A program made the position numbers and the translations under genes. The notes beneath the pieces are model-generated. The model was not told the DNA's origin and ran no database searches. It saw only the letters and a list, made by a program, of their open reading frames with translations. Shown here one piece after another: positions 22,612 to 34,800 of a stretch of DNA of 64,000 nt (within the stretch, counting starts at the first letter, position 1; each line of letters opens with the position of its first letter). The DNA comes from Diphasiastrum complanatum. Its lineage: Eukaryota > Streptophyta > Lycopodiopsida > Lycopodiales > Lycopodiaceae. Where the stretch lies: contig CM055102.1 of the NCBI GenBank assembly GCA_029204225.1, positions 32,796,085 to 32,860,084 on the forward strand, written 5' to 3'.

Positions 22612-24482
22612 ATGAATTTGAATAATACGCCGCTAAGTCTTCCAATCGAAGAACCGTCACGTAGTGGTAGCGACTACAAACTTGATTTTTGTAGCAAATT
22701 AGTAGTCTTTATTGAAATGCATGATAATAATAAAGCTAGGAATGAACCAATCGAACACATAAATGAACAAATTAAGAGTTTATTGACGAATCAATTGTCA
22801 TATCAATCGAAAATCTTTACGGATGAGCATAAGGACCATAGATTGGAAGTGGTCGAAGGGTGGGTGAGTGCAACACTAGAATAGCTTTTTAATGTCCATG
22901 AAATTTTAGAAGAAAAATTTGATTGAAACCACAATGCTTTACGTCCAGGGCAAAGCAGTTTATGGTGGAGAGATGACTCGCCAAAGTCGACAACTTGGGA
23001 GGAATGTAAGACATCATTCTTGAAGAAGTTTATGTCGGTAGACAACTTACTCATGTTCAACAAGCTTTTAAATTGTACACTGGGCAACAAGGGACTTGAT
23101 GCTTATGTTCAACAATTTATCGATTTAGTGAGCAAAGTACCATTGTTTCATCCGAAGTTGGCGCATGGCTTAATTTACAATTTGCCAGCTGACTATCAGA
23201 ATGAATGCACATGCAATGTGTTACAAACTCTTGAGGAAGCCATCCAAGTGATGGATGTGTATGACAAATCAATTGTGGCTTCAAGGAAATCCCGAGCAAG
23301 TAGCTCTATAAAGGCGAAAAAGAGTAACAAGAGGACTAAACAATACTTTGATAAGTTAGAAAAGGTTGTGTACACTTTCCCAAAACAAGCCAATGACAAA
23401 GAAAAGAATAAAACTTCTTCGAAGACAAGCAAAGCTTGGTTGAATGACCTTAAAAATAGATTTCCAACTACAAGAAATCAAGTATTCTTTCTAGGGATTG
23501 TCCTGAGTGAACAAAATTAATTTCTAGCACCATGGTAGTTGATCTACCAAGAGGTAAATTCTCTAGATTGAAAATCAGTTTAGTTAATGGTTGTTTGTGT
23601 GGATGTCTCTTTAGTATGAATTCATTTAGACCTAAAAATTTGCTTTGAGTTAGATGCAAAAATTTAGGGGAGGAAGTGAATGTACTGTTTGAAAGGTTTC
23701 ACTCACAATTTCATAAATTTTTCTATTGTGCAAAGACTTAAAATTTTGGTAGTGAATGATCACACATCTCAAGTACACATGGCAATATGAATCGATACTG
23801 AGGCGTGGAACATTTAAGTTCTGTCCTTAATGATGGATCTTCTAGGCATCAAGGAGAAATTTAATTTCATATCATGAATTTAGATTAAAATAATGCTATC
23901 TTATGATATGAGTGGTTATTTAAGAGATATGATGAATAAAAATTGATCATAAAAACCCTCATGGATTATCTCTCGTTTAGACGGTAGACCATAAAATAGA
24001 CTTGATGGTAGGAACTCAACCAATCTTTTCGACCACCATATTGGTTTAGTTCAAAAGAGGAAGATGAGATAATGGGACGAATTGATAACTATTTGTAAAT
24101 GGGAATATCAGACCGAGTAACTCATCATTGGGGGCTCCAATTCTTGTTAAAGATAAGAAGCATGATAGTTTCTAGATGTGTGGAGATTATAGGGGCTAAA
24201 ATAAATCTACCATTAAGAACAAATATCTATTACCAAGAACAGATAATTTAGTGAATAGATTGTGTGGAACTAAATACTTTCCCAAGATTGATTTACGTAT
24301 GGAATATCATTATATTTGTATCCATGGTGATGATGTTCAAAAGATGGATTTTGGAATTCAATTTGATCAATGTGAGTTTCTTGTATTTTTGTTTAAATTG
24401 AGTAATGCTCCTGCCACTTTTCAACATATGATGAATGATCTATTGCATCTATATTTGACATAATTCGTGGTTGTATTTTACG
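22612..24482 (+). mobile_element. Ty3/gypsy element I, plus strand, truncated
   Basis: A gag domain covers 22612-23520 in two frames: a start, a stop at 22882-22884, then WWRDDSPKSTTWEECK and LDAYVQQFIDLVSKV, followed by a Lys/Ser-rich basic tail. No CCHC knuckle is visible. 23521-24180 is a heavily decayed protease/linker region. Reverse transcriptase resumes at 24251-24480 (CGTKYFPKIDLRM, NAPATFQHMMNDLL, FVVVFY) and stops immediately before the catalytic Asp-Asp box, where sequence switches to minus-strand element J1. No LTR is identifiable. Confidence 0.75.
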
Positions 24483-26730
24483 TTCAACTGTTCGCACTAC
24501 CTTGGCTTCTACCCACTTGGTGAGGTAATCCGTAGCCACGATAATATATCGGACTTGTGAACTTCTTGTAGCAGGATGAATTGGACCGATATAGTCCAAT
24601 CCCCATTTTTCGAATGGTGTTTGAGAGAGAACTAGATGTAGAAGATCATAGTTCAGCCTTGTTGGTCTCCTAGCTCTCTGGCACACATTGGATTTCTGCA
24701 AATATTCATATGTATCCTTATGTATCGTTGGCCACCAGCATCCTGATTGCAAGATCTTGCGAACTGTAATGTCAGATGCAATATGACCACCACCCATGCC
24801 TTCATGCGGAATTGAAATAATCAGGGTGGCCTCGTGTTGAAGAATACATCTTCGAAGGATTCCATCCTGTTCGATATAATTGACCAGAAATCAGCTGATA
24901 AGGTCTAGCTTTTAGAATCAGTTTTCGTTGTTTCGCCTCGGGTAGAGATTTATCCGGTTGGCCCCACATAAGATACGCAACAATGTCAGCAGCCCATTTA
25001 GGTACAGTGTCAATGTAAAATAAGACATCATCTGGTAGCTCGTCATTAGGTGAGGCTGCAGTTTTCTTCCCCTTGATTCGCGACACATGATCTGCCATAT
25101 AATGTTGTTTTCCCTTTCGAACCACTATTCGAAAATCAAAGTCCAACAAAAGAAGTAACCAACGAGTGATTCTCCTTGTGTTGCAAGTTTTATTAACAAG
25201 ATAAAGCAAGGGTTGATGGTCCGTATGAAAAGAAAAATGTGTGGCCATCAAATAATGCCAAAACTTATTAACCGCATAGATCATAGCCAATGCCTCCTGC
25301 TCTGTGGTCGAATAGTTTATCTCTGAATCACTGAGCTGTCAGCTAGCATATTGGATTGGGAAATCTTTTTTGTGTTCTCCTGACTCCCACTACATACTTT
25401 GATGCATTTGTATGCACATAAAACTCTATGGACCAATTGGGTGGACAAAATATGGGCGCAGAGACTAGTGCATCCTTAAGTTTCTAGAAAGCCTGTAGGG
25501 CCTCCTCCGTCCAATGTGGTTCCATTGTGAGCTTGTAAATTGGTCGTGCTAACTTCGCAAAATCTAGAATGGAAATCCGGTAGTAGTTGTTTGTGGCGAA
25601 TGTTGTCTTGTGCTGATCTTGCGGTGCTATATTCACTTGATTGTAGCCACTGAAACCATCCAGGAAACTGTAGGTTTCTGCTCCTGCTACTCTGTCCAGA
25701 ACACTTTTCGTAAACGGTAAGGAAAAATGATCCTTCTTGGTAACTGCATTTAACGCTTTCAGGTTCACACAGATTTGCATTTTGCCATTCTTAGTGGGTA
25801 CTATGACTATCAGCGATACCCATTCTATGTGCTGGATTTCATAAATGAAATCAACATCAGGTAATTTCTGCACCTCCTGCTTGATCAATTTTGTATAGTT
25901 CATGTTGTAGTGATAGTAGCGGCTCATCTTGGGGACTGCTCCATCCGCCAAGGGTATCGTATGCTGGTGGACTACGATTGGTGGTATGCCCTTCAAATCC
26001 TTGTAGTTCCATGCGCCACCAATAATGCGCGTAGCCTTGTGAATTGAGTGGGTGTCAAATGTCCTCACATGCAAGATTTTCTCCTCTTCACCTGGCTCAG
26101 CTAAATTCATAGGTTGTGTCCGCGCAGGTTCTTTGAAGACTTGTTCCGCTGGTTCCAGATTTTGATTAGGTTCTCTTTGTGCTTGCGGCATCATGATTAC
26201 CACGTCCTCTAAGGTATAGTTCTTGGGTTTCTGGCATCTTGTGCACTGGTGTTCATCGAGATTCCTCCTTCAGCATGTTGATCTTAGTGCAACTTGTAAT
26301 CTTACGATTATCAGTCATCTGTGAGGATGATGACACTACGTCAGAGTCCATTCGGACCAACTTCAAGGAGTCCAATACCCTTTTTTTTTTTTCTTTCCTG
26401 CCCATGTCATTGGGTTTTGCCTTGTAGTCTTTCTTAGGAATTGGTGTGATATTCGCTTCATAATTACGAGTATCAATATACACCGCGGCTATTGCTTCTT
26501 CCGAAAGATCGCTCCATCGAATCACCTGACTGTATCACTGTTTCAGTTGATTCTTCTTGTTGACAGGTACCTGCCTTGGGTGGATCTATCTTGAAAATTT
26601 TTGCCATGGCCGACCTCTGTGGTGGTTGAGCTGGTACTTTCCTCATTCCATAGCGATCTGGCTCCATATGTTGCAGGACCTCCACGAGTTTGCATAGAGG
26701 CTTGGAAGAGCTGCCACGTTCTTGCCATCC
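24483..26730 (-). mobile_element. Ty3/gypsy element J1, minus strand, truncated and internally deleted
   Basis: In minus-strand order: a pre-RT linker (26253-26728) with VIMMPQAQ-type sequence, the reverse transcriptase finger region (to 25590; KTTFAT), a deletion of the palm, then the connection domain (HWTEEALQAF, 25484-25540), RNase H (24802-25320; FSFHTDHQPLLYLV), and integrase zinc-binding and start of core (24483-24797; EKWGLDYIGPI, IIVATDYLTKWVEAK). It is cut inside integrase. No FLDD catalytic box is present. The domain style fits the Tat/Athila/Ogre side of Ty3/gypsy. Confidence 0.8.
25591..26581 (-). repeat. Segment duplicated between J1 and J2 (J1 copy)
   Basis: Matches 29596-30598 over about 1 kb at an offset near 4005. 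In a ~360-base stretch compared by eye I saw about 11 differences, mostly transitions. Similarity begins at TTGTGGCGAATG and ends after CAGGTACCTGCCTTGGG in both copies. Confidence 0.9.
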
Positions 26731-28470
26731 ACGAGTTTCTTGTGCTACGGGTTTTTGCTATTCACGGTTTTCCATAGAGGTTTGGAAGGATCAGCGAGCT
26801 GCCACGAGTTTCTTGTGCTATCCACGAGCTTTTGGTGCATCAGAGGTTTGGAAGAGCTATTTTCTCAAGTGTTGTCAGTCGCTTCCTCTGGTATTTCCAT
26901 GGCCTGTCCACGGGCTTCTGGCTCTCTTAGTTGTTGCAGAGTAAGGGGTGCATTTGTAGGGGACGCGCGTTTTTGAAGGAGAGTTGTTTTCTCAGGGATC
27001 CACGGGCTTTTGCAGGGATTCAGAGCAGGAGAAGGAGTGAGCAGGGCGGTAGTTTTCAGCTGGTATGTTTTGCTTGCAGCCCACACGTTTTCAGAAGCCA
27101 TCTTTTCAGAAGCCATCTGCTCGTTTTTCTCTGCTCAGAGTATTCATCAGCTCGTTGGAAGTACCCATCAACATCTGCTCGTTCACAGTGCTTTCAACGC
27201 ACTTCCATCAGGCTCTTCAACGCACTTCAACGCCTAAACATGTTTTGAGCAGGTATTTTCACATTTTGAGCAGGGTTTGATGTCAAGAAGGCCCCCAGCC
27301 GTGTCCCAGAAGGCCCAGCAGCGCGTTTTGAGTAGGGTTTGATGTTGCTAGGCTTTGTTTTCTACCTATTCTGTGTGGGTCTGGGGAGTCGCACTCTGCA
27401 TGACGTGATAGTACAGTTGCTTTTTGCATTGTTTTGTTTACTTTTTGGAACTGGGTCTCGGGTGGACTGCCTGGTAGCATGCTGAGTTTTGGCTGCAGTG
27501 AGCATAGCTGTTGATTCGCTGTTCTGTAGATCCCTCGTTTGGCCAGAGTTGCGTCTGCCATGATCTATCTATTCAATTGAACCCCACATTCCATTGCATT
27601 TGTATGTAGATGCCATCCAAGATCAGCATTCCTTTCATTTTATTCAATTTAGCAGGAAGGAAAAGGCTTTGGAGCTTTTGACATGGATGTGAGAGAGATT
27701 CTATTCAACTTCTTGATACAGATCAAAAGGCTGATGGTTTTGCTTAGAAGAGATAATACTGCTCACGTGATGCTAGTGGGTATTTTAGTGCTGCTTCCTA
27801 TCTGTTGCAACAAGCTGGGTGCTGTAATGGGAAAGGAAACGGCTTTCAACACTCAAATCCAATTCCATTCCCCATTCTTGCGTAGATTAGTATAGCAATA
27901 AGCTGCAATCTGTATCACTGAGCCTTTTTTTGTCTCCTTTCCTTTATCTGCTGTAGCTGCACCCAAGCTTTGTGTTCTATCGGTGGTTTTTTTTACTCTC
28001 GGCCTTTCCAGATTTAAGTCGCTTGGCAGAGAGACCTGAAGAAGACGATGAAGAGGTAGAAGTCGCTGGAGAAGTGGCTGGCTGCGAGATCCATGATAGA
28101 GCTTCTGATGCTTTTCTGGGTTGTTTTATTGGAAAAGCCTTGGTTTCTGGACTTATTGTTGTAATCATTTTCACAATGTTGATCATGCACATGCACACAA
28201 CTATACGTTCCTTCAACTGTATGTTTTTCCAACTTATATGTTCATCAACATTTTAGAGCTGTGTTTCATCAATATTTCAGCTGTTTTTTGACATTTTCAA
28301 ACCTTTTCAACAAATTTTTTGGTTATTTTTTCAAGGTTTCCCTACTGTTTCCAGATTTTAGAGGTGGTGGTCATCCGTATTTCAGCCATTTCTAGCCATT
28401 TTTTCAGTCATTTTCAGTGGGTTTCCGACTGATATTTACTACACGTTTTTCATTAGTGTTCATAGTCGTA
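26731..28470. other. Leader-like DNA with CACGAG words and an unidentified short frame
   Basis: 26690-26900 repeats CCACGAGTTTCTTGTGCTA and AGAGGTTTGGAAG words. A 70-residue plus frame at 27683-27895 (LRRDNTAHVMLVGILVLLPI; hydrophobic core) and a 94-residue frame at 27972-28256 (ERPEEDDEEVEVAGEVAG; acidic, then hydrophobic) look more gene-like than the surroundings, but I recognise neither. They could be host sequence caught between J1 and J2, or chance frames. Confidence 0.35.
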
Positions 28471-28479
28471 TACAGTTCG

Positions 28480-28985
28480 TTTTTCACCTTCCGAGTCGTG
28501 TACGAGTCATACTCCTGTGTGAGTCATCTTCTGTGAGAGTACCCACGGTTTCTAGCTCCACGAGTCCGTGCGAATCATCTTTTGTGCGAGTACTTCCAGT
28601 GCGAGTCATTCCCACGGGTTCTAGCTCCACAAGGACAGGGTTGCACGAGTCATTTTTTTTGCAAGTCATCTTCTATACGAGTCATCTGCGAGTAGTACGT
28701 TTCCGTCCATGAGTCATTTTTTTTGCGAGTCATCTTCTATACGAGTCATCTGCGAGTAGTACGTTTTCGTCCACGAGTCATCTCCCACCCTTGCACGAGT
28801 CATTTTTTTTGTGAGTCATCTTCTATACGAGTAGTAAGTTTCCGTCCACGAGTCATCTCCCACCCTTGCAAGAGTCATTTTTTGCATTGAACACGCCTGT
28901 GCGAGTCGTAAATTTCTTTGAACGAGTCATTTTTCATTGTGTGCGAGTAAGTTCCCGTGTCTGTGCGAGTCATTCCCGGATTTTC
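28480..28985. repeat. Tandem repeat rich in CGAGTCAT, 64-bp unit
   Basis: CACGAGTCATTTTTTTTGC or a close variant starts at 28644, 28708 and, after a 22-base interruption starting at 28772, at 28794; the 28644-28708-28772 spacing is 64 bp. GAGTCAT/GAGTCG words continue on both sides to about 28500 and 28980. Some copies read TGAGTCA, a perfect bZIP (GCN4/AP-1-like) site. It lies where the untranslated leader of a minus-strand gypsy could be. Confidence 0.75.
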
Positions 28986-29169
28986 GTCAGCCACAAGAAA
29001 CTAGAGGAAGTATACATATATATTAATAATAAAAAAAAAAAAACCAAAATTCAATTCGTTCCATTGAAGGCAATATCAATCGGAAACCTAGTGTCATCCA
29101 CTAAACCATCATTTGGTATACATCCTACACGACCGATCTAACCTATTATCACATAACTATGGCTATTTA

Positions 29170-31960
29170 CTCACCAACTATTGGCAAAATAATCTTGCCA
29201 AGCCATAGGCATATCTAGTAGGGTACCAGCCTTACACATGACCTAGATGGAAGCCACAGAGAGACCTTTGCCCTCATCCATCCACCCAAACCATTGTTTG
29301 GTCTTGTGATAATTTGTTCATATCAACATGGCAGGACCATCCCATCCACCGCCAAGTTAGAAACTGACACTTCTCTAGGTTCAAGGATATTTGATAGTCG
29401 CGGCACTTCGTCAACACCTTTTCCAAGTTTTGGACAAGTGCTCAAAGTTAGGTCCGTGCATGCACAGATCATCCAGGAAGATCTCCAGAATTTTTTGCAA
29501 ATATTCTTTGAATGCCGCTTGCATAACTCGTTGAAAGGTACTTGGGGCATTACAAAGTCCAAATGACATCACTTTGTAGGCATAGGTTCCTCATTTTGTG
29601 GCGAATGTTGTCTTGTGCTGATCTTGCGATGCTATATTCACTTGATTGTAGCCACTGAAACCGTCCAGGAAACTGTAGGTTTCTGCTCCTGCTACTCTGT
29701 CCAGAACACTTTTCGTAAACGGTAAGGGAAAATGATCCTTCTTGGTAACTGCATTTAACGCTTTCAAGTTCACACAGATTTGCATTTTGCCATTCTTAGT
29801 GGGTACTATGACTATCGACGATACCCATTCTATGTGCTGGATTCCATAAATGAAATCAACATCAGGTAATTTCTGCACCTCCTGCTTGATCAATTTTGTA
29901 TAGTTCATGTTGCAGTAATAGTAGCGGCTCACCTTGGGGACTGCTCCATCCACCAAGGGTATGGTATGCTGGTGGACTACGATTGGTGGTATGCCCTTCA
30001 AATCCTTGTAGTTCCATGCGCCACCAATAATGCGCGTAGCCTTGTGAATTGAGTGGGTGTCAACTATTCTCACATGCACGATCTTCTCCTCTTCACCTGG
30101 CTCAGCTAAATTCATAGGTTGTGTCCGCGCAAGTTCTTCGAAGACTTGTTCTGCTGGTTCCAGATTTTGATCAGGTTCTATTTGTGCTTGCGGCATCATG
30201 ATTACCACGTCGTCTAAGGTATAGTTCTTGAAGGTTTTTGGCATCTCGTGCACTGGTGTTCATCGAGATTCCTCCTTCAACATGTTGATCTTAGCACGAC
30301 TTGTAATCTTAGGATTATCAGTCATCTGTGAGGATGATGACGCTGCTCCATTCGGACCGACTTCAAGGAGTCCAATAACTTTTTTTTGTTTTTTTGTTTT
30401 TCTTTCCTGCCCATGTAGTTGGGTTCTGCCTTGTTGTCTTTCTTAGGAATTGGTGTGATATTCGCTTCATGATTACGAATATCAATATACACTGCGACTA
30501 TTGCTTCTTCCGTTGGATCGCTCCATCGAATCACCTGATTGTATCACTGTTTTAGTTGATTCTTCTTGTTGACAGGTACCTGCCTTGGGGATGCTCTTGG
30601 CTTGAGGTGCAATCCACAGTAACTCACTGAGAGATAGCTTCATGCGATTTGACAGTAAACTGGTGAGCACACCTGTTTGTGGGGCCTCTTTTGATTCCAT
30701 ATGGAATGGTGGTCTGTGATGATGCAACTAATCGTTTTGATTCGTTCTCACTGGGGAGGCCACTAGTGGTGCTGGTTCTTCTGTAGGTTGAGGTTCCACA
30801 GGAGCTTATCGTGCTTGTGCAACTTCCTCTTCTTGTGCTTTCTGTACCCAATGACGGACCTTATGGTATATCCTTTCTTCTTCACTCACATTCGGATATG
30901 GTCCTGCAGCTGAGGGTTGGTCGTCGGCCACTGATACTGATGGCGGTGGTGATGGGGCCACTCCCTTTTGTTTTTGTGCTCGCATAACTGCTAGCACTAC
31001 AACATGGGGGCGTTGCTTTTCCGGTGGCGTCCTTCTTGGAACTGCTATCGGTTGTATCGAGACTTGATTCAAGGGTGCACTCGTTCTAGGTTTAACCGGA
31101 AATTTTTTGTAGAAATGCTCGCATCCACATTCTCTGCAAAAGGCCATATACTATCCCTTATAAGGACATTCAACAATTCTGTGGCCTTCGCTGCATCCAT
31201 AGCAGCCATATATCCTATCTCCCTAACATTGAGGTTGTGCAGCATAGGTTGCATAGTATTCGTTGATTGGCGGATCGACAAACGCCTCTTCCAAACCGTA
31301 CCACTGCTGCTGCCAAATTTACATGAGGCGCTTGATTGTTAGCTAGCCCTGGTGGTGCAGCGCTGTTAGTTGTTTGGACGTCATACCGCGGTGCCACATT
31401 TCGTGCTCTCTGATGGTAAGGTTAAGAGGTATTGATTCCTCTTCTGTTATATGATCTGATGGTTGAATGTGCAAAATGCCGTTTGTGCGAAGATGCATTG
31501 CACAGGTGGCAAAATCTTTGTGTTAGTTTGAGATTTTATCTCAAAACTGGACACTCATTCGCTGTATGGTTTTGAGTACAAATTAAACACCATACATTCT
31601 CTCGTCGGAGATATTGTAGCCGGTTCTGTTCTGATGGATTTGGAGTTGGTGCTACAGCTCCCTGCAAGGCCTTCAGTTTTTGATCAAACTGTGCCATAAG
31701 TTGTTCCTCTGCTGCTTGTGTAATTTTGTCATTTGCTCCATCAGCGGATCTGTTGATATGTTGGAAGTGCTGGATGATGACGCTACTAATGGAGTAGGAT
31801 TAGGGGTAGTCAGATATGATTCATCGTGCGAACCCTCATCTTCTTCCATGATGGCGTCTTCATTGCTTCTTGCAATTGATGGAAAATTCCTTCGGAATGT
31901 GTTGAAACGCTCTGATAGCGCTGAAAGGGAATTCTTGGGGATGAAGGCCGGATAGAGCCG
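29170..31960 (-). mobile_element. Ty3/gypsy element J2, minus strand, truncated
   Basis: In minus-strand order: gag (31960-30810), a gag-pol linker (30800-30255), and reverse transcriptase (30253-29290). Gag shows YGCYGCSEGHRIVECPYK (CX2CX3HX4C) and CRECGCEHFYKKFP with the last Cys replaced by Phe, then a Pro/Ser-rich part with PYPNVSEEE. Reverse transcriptase runs from VSSIVIVPTKNGKMQICVNL to VMPFGLCNAPSTFQ-like sequence and keeps the catalytic FLDD (29468-29479), but ends about 29170. Stops and shifts break every domain. Confidence 0.8.
29596..30598 (-). repeat. Segment duplicated between J1 and J2 (J2 copy)
   Basis: Partner of 25591-26581, same orientation, about 97% identical where compared. 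It codes for the reverse transcriptase finger region and upstream linker. Confidence 0.9.
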
Positions 31961-32389
31961 ACTTGGTAGGAGTAGCTACTACTACTGACTTTGGTCTGAT
32001 TCTCTTCCAAGCCCTAGATCGCTTTTGTAGATTTGTTGTAAAGTTAGACTTGTAAACAACAAATAATATTGAGTAAAACAAGAACAAAAATATATCTACT
32101 ACCAGCATGCATTCAAACATTACAGATCATACACATTATGGAACAGGGTATTGAGGAAACCGCTTCTACTATCATAATTGAATATAATAAGATGCATTCT
32201 AGTATAACTCACCCATATACATAGGGGTGGCTTTAACTCGCCTGCTGCCATTTTTGAAAATCGGTCCAATCTATGTCAAATCATCAATGTTTGCATTGTG
32301 CACAGTCCGTTTTTCAATTGGCTGCCAGATTTACAAGAGTTTCTAATCAGTACCTCCCGTTGTTTATTAAAAATGGCAATTTTGTCAAA

Positions 32390-33260
32390 AAATGAGTTGA
32401 TAACCCTATTTTTCTAAGGTTTCTAACTTAAACTACCTAGTACTTGATCTCACCCTACCTGATCTAGTCTATCTTATTGGCTAACCTACCTATCTCTCTA
32501 ATCTGTAGACCTAATTACCTAATCTTCCTAACTATCTAACGAGATAATCTAATCAACGGGTCACGATCAATTGCTACCCTAATCTAAGGATCACGATCTT
32601 CTACCCTACGATTAACTAGATCTAACTCTTCCTAGCGGTCAAGGTAGTGCAAAATCTACCTGACTAACTATCTATCTCTATCTAGTCTAAATGTTATCTT
32701 CCTAGGTTGACTAGGGCTAACTTAGCCTATCTAACAGATCTATCTAAACTAAGACCAACTAGCTAAGGAGATCTAATCTAGCCTAACTTATCCTATCTAA
32801 TCCATCTATGGGTCGCGGTTGCAATTACCGTAGTCTATGGGTCTCAATCCATTATTCTAAGCCTAATTAATACTAAGTCTATCCTACCTGATCTAAATTG
32901 GTTGAGCTAATCTAAGATCTATCTGACTAAGTATCTACTTCTAATCGGCTACGAAGTCCGGGTCACCTAATCTAAATGCTATTTTTTTTTAAGGCTATCT
33001 AACCAATCTATAAAAACTAAAACCATTTAGCTTATAATTGACCTACCGAACTACTTAAGCCTAATCTAACTTAACTACTCTATCCTAAAGGGCATCTACT
33101 TTAGATCTAATGGGATCTCTATGGATCTAACTTCTAATGATCTACATCTCAACTATCATCAATGACTAACTATTTTACGCTATCGGCTATATTAATCGAC
33201 AACTATTGAACTCACTGATCTAGATAAACTAAACCAAAATTAACCAATTCTACTTATCTA
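32390..33260. repeat. Cryptic simple-sequence tract of CTAATCTA/CTACCT words
   Basis: For about 870 bases the plus strand is made largely of CTAA, ATCT, TACCT and TAACT words (for example TCTAATCTAACTTA), with few G. No coding frame of useful length exists. Words such as TACCCTAATC resemble broken telomere-type repeats, but no run of CCCTAAA is present. It lies between gypsy elements J2 and L. Confidence 0.7.
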
Positions 33261-33264
33261 GGCT

Positions 33265-34800
33265 AGCTAACGGGGTGTTGACGGCTCATCATGAGCAGAA
33301 GAAAATGATAAGGATGGCGTTGCGGGCACATCCCTGAGCTCACCATCAGCGGAATAGTAGTGACACAACCTGTTGTTGTTAATGGGCGTGTCGACGAGCA
33401 GTTTGCCTTGCATGTCGACGAGAATGAATGAGCCTTGGCATTGTATAACAAGGCCAATTCTCCCTTAACGTGATCCTTGGTTTTGATATTTCGATCAAGC
33501 CAAGCCTTCCTACGCTGTTTCTTTACAACTAGGACATGAAGCACTAAGAAGCGTGTTTCGTGAAGTTGAAGAAGATTGTCAAGTCTCCTCTTGGTAGATT
33601 CCTCTGAAGAAGATTGTCAAGTCTTCTCTTAGTAGATTCCTCTATACTAAGTCGGCGATGGCGACTCTCAGACTTGGAACGACAAACTCAATAGGCATTA
33701 CGGCTTCCTATCCATACACCATTTGAAATGGAGTTTGTCCAATACTCACTTTGAATGTGGTTCTGAAAGTCCAAAAAGCTACATGAAGCTTATGTTCCCA
33801 ATCTGATCGTGAAGCTTCAACCATCTTCATGATAATTTTGCAAAGAATTTTTGTTCGATGATTCTATTTGTCCGTTGCAACGTGGGTAATAGGGTGTACT
33901 CTTCCTATGGACAACCAAATAAGAGGATAACAAGTGAGCGATAGTCTCATTCAAAAATGTGTCCCGTGATCACTCGCAAGTTCTGGTGGGCACCCAGAAC
34001 ATACTAAGATGTTCTCTACATGAATTTAGTAGTGGAGTTGGCGTCAACTTTTTTCACTGCTTTGGCTTCTACCCATTTGGTCAAGTAGTCGATGGCTACA
34101 ATGATATAACAAGCTTGGGAGCCATGGGCAGCTAGACGAATAGGGCCGACATAGTCAATGCCCCATTTCTCAAACAACATCTCAGCCAAAATAGGTCATA
34201 ACGACATTCTATACTTTCCCTAGGTTCGGGTGAACCGTAGGAACACATCACACCTTTTAACCTGATAGTGAATATCCTTGAACATCGTGGGCCACCACAG
34301 GCCATGTTGCAGTACTTTCCTATTGGTAGCTTTGGCAGCGAAGTGTCCTTCCCCTATTCTTTCGTGGGTGATACTTACGACTTGGGACACTTTGTGCTGT
34401 AGGACACAACAACGTATGATTCCATCATTACAGATGCAATAAAGCTATTCTACTATCAATGTGAAAGGGACAAATTTAATGATTAACCTGCATCGTTCTA
34501 CCTTGCTCATCTCAGGAGGAGGAATTCCCGACATAAGATATCCAACTATATCGGAAGCCCATTTAGGGATGGCAACGACGTGAAATAGGATGGCATCAGG
34601 GAGTTCATCATCAACCCCTCTGCTCTCAGGAACATTGCGTATTCATGAGAGGTGATCGACCAAATAGTATTGTTTTCCATTGCGAAAAACTATTTTAAAG
34701 TTGAACTCTTGGAGATGCAACAACCATCGGGTGATCCTTCCAGTTGTGCATGGTCTATTTTACCAGATACAGTAGGGCTTGGTGATATATGAAAAAGACG
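33265..34800 (-). mobile_element. Ty3/gypsy element L, minus strand, 3' half of pol
   Basis: In minus-strand order: the RNase H end (about 34790-34650; VVRKG-like decayed text), the linker and zinc-binding domain (34450-34200), the integrase core (34200-33900; FEKWGIDYVGPI and IIVAIDYLTKWVEAK) and the integrase C-terminal part (33540-33270; RRKAWLDRNIKTKD). Numerous stops show decay. It belongs to the same broad lineage as J1, with clearly different sequence. No LTR is visible. Confidence 0.75.

Noticed and set aside
26690-27280. Several 71-105 residue plus-strand frames as genes
   Set aside because: They overlap each other in different frames within repetitive CACGAG-type DNA and have no motif.
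32390-33260. Interstitial telomere array
   Set aside because: No consecutive CCCTAAA units; only CTAA-type words with irregular spacing.
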